Below, piece by piece: positions 5,755 through 6,759 of a stretch of 6,759 nt of DNA (position 1 is its first letter; every line of letters starts with the position of its first letter). This stretch comes from Actinomycetes bacterium. GTDB lineage: Bacteria > Actinomycetota > Actinomycetes > Actinomycetales > Cellulomonadaceae. Where the stretch lies: NCBI GenBank assembly GCA_023425905.1, contig JAFABT010000346.1:1-6759 (forward strand), read 5' to 3'. The translations under genes and the position numbers were made by a program. The notes beneath the pieces are model-generated. The model made no database searches. It saw only the letters and a program-made list of their open reading frames with translations, and had not been told where the DNA came from.

Positions 5755-5764
5755 GGGGGAGGAT
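5755..5764 (+). promoter_or_regulatory. Ribosome binding site (or -10) of glycerate kinase
   Basis: GGGGGAGGAT lies 6 nt before ATG 5771. GGGGGAGG is a good Shine-Dalgarno match with 8-nt spacing. The overlapping hexamer GAGGAT (5759-5764) also has the NANNNT pattern at the 6-nt distance seen at the leaderless candidates, so sequence alone cannot decide which role it plays. The Shine-Dalgarno reading is the simpler one. Either reading supports ATG 5771 as the start. Confidence 0.5.
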
Positions 5765-5770
5765 GGCGCC

Positions 5771-6759
5771 ATGCGCGTCCTCATCGCTCCCGACGGCTTC
5801 ACCGGAACCCTCAGCGCTCCCGAGGCCGCGGTCGCGATGGCCGAAGGGTGGACGCGGCAGGCGCCCGACGACGTCGTCGAGCTGTGCCCGTTGTCCGACG
5901 GCGGCCCCGGGTTCGTCGCCGCGCTCCACCGGGTGCTCGGCGGTTCGCTCGTGCCCGTCACCGTGACCTCGCCGCTCGGCGAGGAAGCCCCTGCGACCAT
6001 GCTCGTCGTCGACGACGGGGACCCGACGGCCATCGGCCTGGCGGGTGGTCCCACCATCTACCTCGAGGCGGCCCAGGCGGCCGGCCTCGCGCTCGTTCCG
6101 CCGGAACGCCGCGACCCCACGGTGACGACGAGCCGCGGAGTGGGTGACCTCGTGCGCGCAGCGGTCGACGCCGGCGCTCGGCGCGTCGTCGTCGGCGTGG
6201 GCGGCACCGGTACCAACGACGGCGGCGCCGGGATGCTCGCCGCCCTGGGGGTCGGCGACGCCGGTCCCCAGGACGGTGCGCACGTCCCTGGCGGGTCGAT
6301 GGGTGACGCGGCAGCGGCCAGGTCGGTCCTGACCCGCGGCGGCGGTGCCCTCGAAGGTGTGGGGGCGCAGGACCTCACCGGCCTCGCCGAGCTGCGTCGT
6401 GCGCTCGCGGGGGTCGATCTCGTCGTCGCGGCCGACGTCGACGTTCCGCTGCTCGGGCTGCACGGGGCGAGCGCGGGCTTCGCCGCTCAGAAGGGCGCGA
6501 CGGCCGAGCAGGCCCAGCATCTCGAGCGGTGCCTGGGATCCTTCGCGCACGCCGTGCAGCAGGTCGTCGACGCGTCGCCCGTGACCAGGGACCTGCTCGC
6601 GGTCGGGCGGACGGAGACGCCGCCTGCCGATCACGCGAACGGGCACGGGCACAGCCATGGCGGGCGTCGCGGGCCGGGCAGGCTCGCCGCGACGCCCGGT
6701 GCTGGGGCCGGGGGTGGCATGGGGTTCGGGCTTGCGGCGCTCGGCGCACGGCTTGTGCC
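5771..6759 (+). CDS. glxK: Glycerate kinase, partial (runs off right edge)
   Basis: 329 whole codons of a GlxK/GarK-type (glycerate kinase family 1) enzyme, which phosphorylates D-glycerate with ATP to a phosphoglycerate (usually the 2-phosphate) and so feeds glyoxylate- or serine-derived glycerate into glycolysis. Motifs in order: APDGFTGTLSA (6-16; family APDSFKGxLSA), PLSDGGPGF (40-48), TSRGVGDLVRAAVDAG, GVGGTGTNDGGAGMLAALG (142-160, with N149-D150), AADVDVPLLG (220-229, with D222), HGASAGFAAQKGA with Q240-K241, and PGAGAGGGMGFGL near the edge. The family is about 370-390 residues, so some 50 C-terminal residues are missing. Frame is continuous without stops. Odd point: a His-rich stretch, DHANGHGHSHGG (287-298), sits in the linker before the final glycine motif. 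The gene is divergent from nadA. The symbol is by family; the 2- versus 3-phosphate product is not decided here. Confidence 0.93.
   Translation, partial: MRVLIAPDGFTGTLSAPEAAVAMAEGWTRQAPDDVVELCPLSDGGPGFVAALHRVLGGSLVPVTVTSPLGEEAPATMLVVDDGDPTAIGLAGGPTIYLEAAQAAGLALVPPERRDPTVTTSRGVGDLVRAAVDAGARRVVVGVGGTGTNDGGAGMLAALGVGDAGPQDGAHVPGGSMGDAAAARSVLTRGGGALEGVGAQDLTGLAELRRALAGVDLVVAADVDVPLLGLHGASAGFAAQKGATAEQAQHLERCLGSFAHAVQQVVDASPVTRDLLAVGRTETPPADHANGHGHSHGGRRGPGRLAATPGAGAGGGMGFGLAALGARLV

Noticed and set aside
5204..6658. Long minus-strand open frame across nadA and glycerate kinase
   Set aside because: It is out of frame with nadA and antisense to glycerate kinase, both of which have clear family motifs; the translation has no recognisable domain.
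6644..6661. His-rich stretch as the start of a separate metal-binding peptide
   Set aside because: It is in frame inside glycerate kinase, with conserved kinase motifs on both sides and no start site of its own.
1..6759. CRISPR arrays, tRNA or rRNA genes, transposases, attachment sites
   Set aside because: No regularly spaced repeats, cloverleaf-like sequence, transposase motifs or terminal repeats were seen on reading both strands.

Overview
This is a GC-rich stretch with dense coding, frequent GTG starts and strong G/C bias at third codon positions. It reads as chromosomal DNA of a high-GC actinobacterium, probably Micrococcales and perhaps near Cellulomonas or Sanguibacter. That placement is inferred from base composition, from the DUF3043 protein (a family known mainly from Actinobacteria) and from the protein sequences; no rRNA or marker comparison is possible here. 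There are no mobile elements, tRNAs, rRNAs or CRISPR arrays, and the region looks like core chromosome.

Layout from left to right: (1) the last 47 codons of an unidentified plus-strand protein, ending at 145. (2) 135-1607, minus: a MocR/GntR-type regulator, a winged helix fused to an aminotransferase fold, best matched to the YczR group. (3) 1668-2378, plus: its divergent partner, a YczE-type polytopic membrane protein; the 60-bp gap holds a perfect 8-bp inverted repeat that is the likely operator. (4) 2353-2946, minus: a DUF3043 protein with two membrane segments. (5) 3033-4439, plus: an M20-family dipeptidase with a complete set of metal-binding and catalytic residues. (6) 4473-5669, minus: quinolinate synthase NadA. 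(7) 5771 to the right edge, plus: glycerate kinase, cut by the window end.

The genes alternate in strand, so every one is its own transcription unit as far as this window shows, with divergent promoter regions (1608-1667, 2947-3032, 5670-5770) and convergent ends (135-145, 2353-2378, 4440-4472). Two convergent pairs overlap in their coding ends, and each of the three convergent junctions carries a GC-rich hairpin that lies in, or touches, the opposing gene. Four of the five starts without a clear Shine-Dalgarno sequence, or with an ambiguous one, have an NANNNT hexamer ending exactly 6 nt before the start codon (yczR-like, DUF3043, nadA, glycerate kinase); the dipeptidase has TAGCGT 8 nt before its GTG. 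This suggests leaderless transcripts.

No single pathway joins the genes. NadA belongs to de novo NAD synthesis, glycerate kinase to glycerate use, and the dipeptidase to peptide turnover. The only clear functional pair is the YczR-like regulator with the YczE-like membrane protein, whose effector and physiological role are not established. I see no convincing new multi-gene system; the most interesting items are this regulator/membrane pair with its operator, and the compact arrangement of promoters and terminators.
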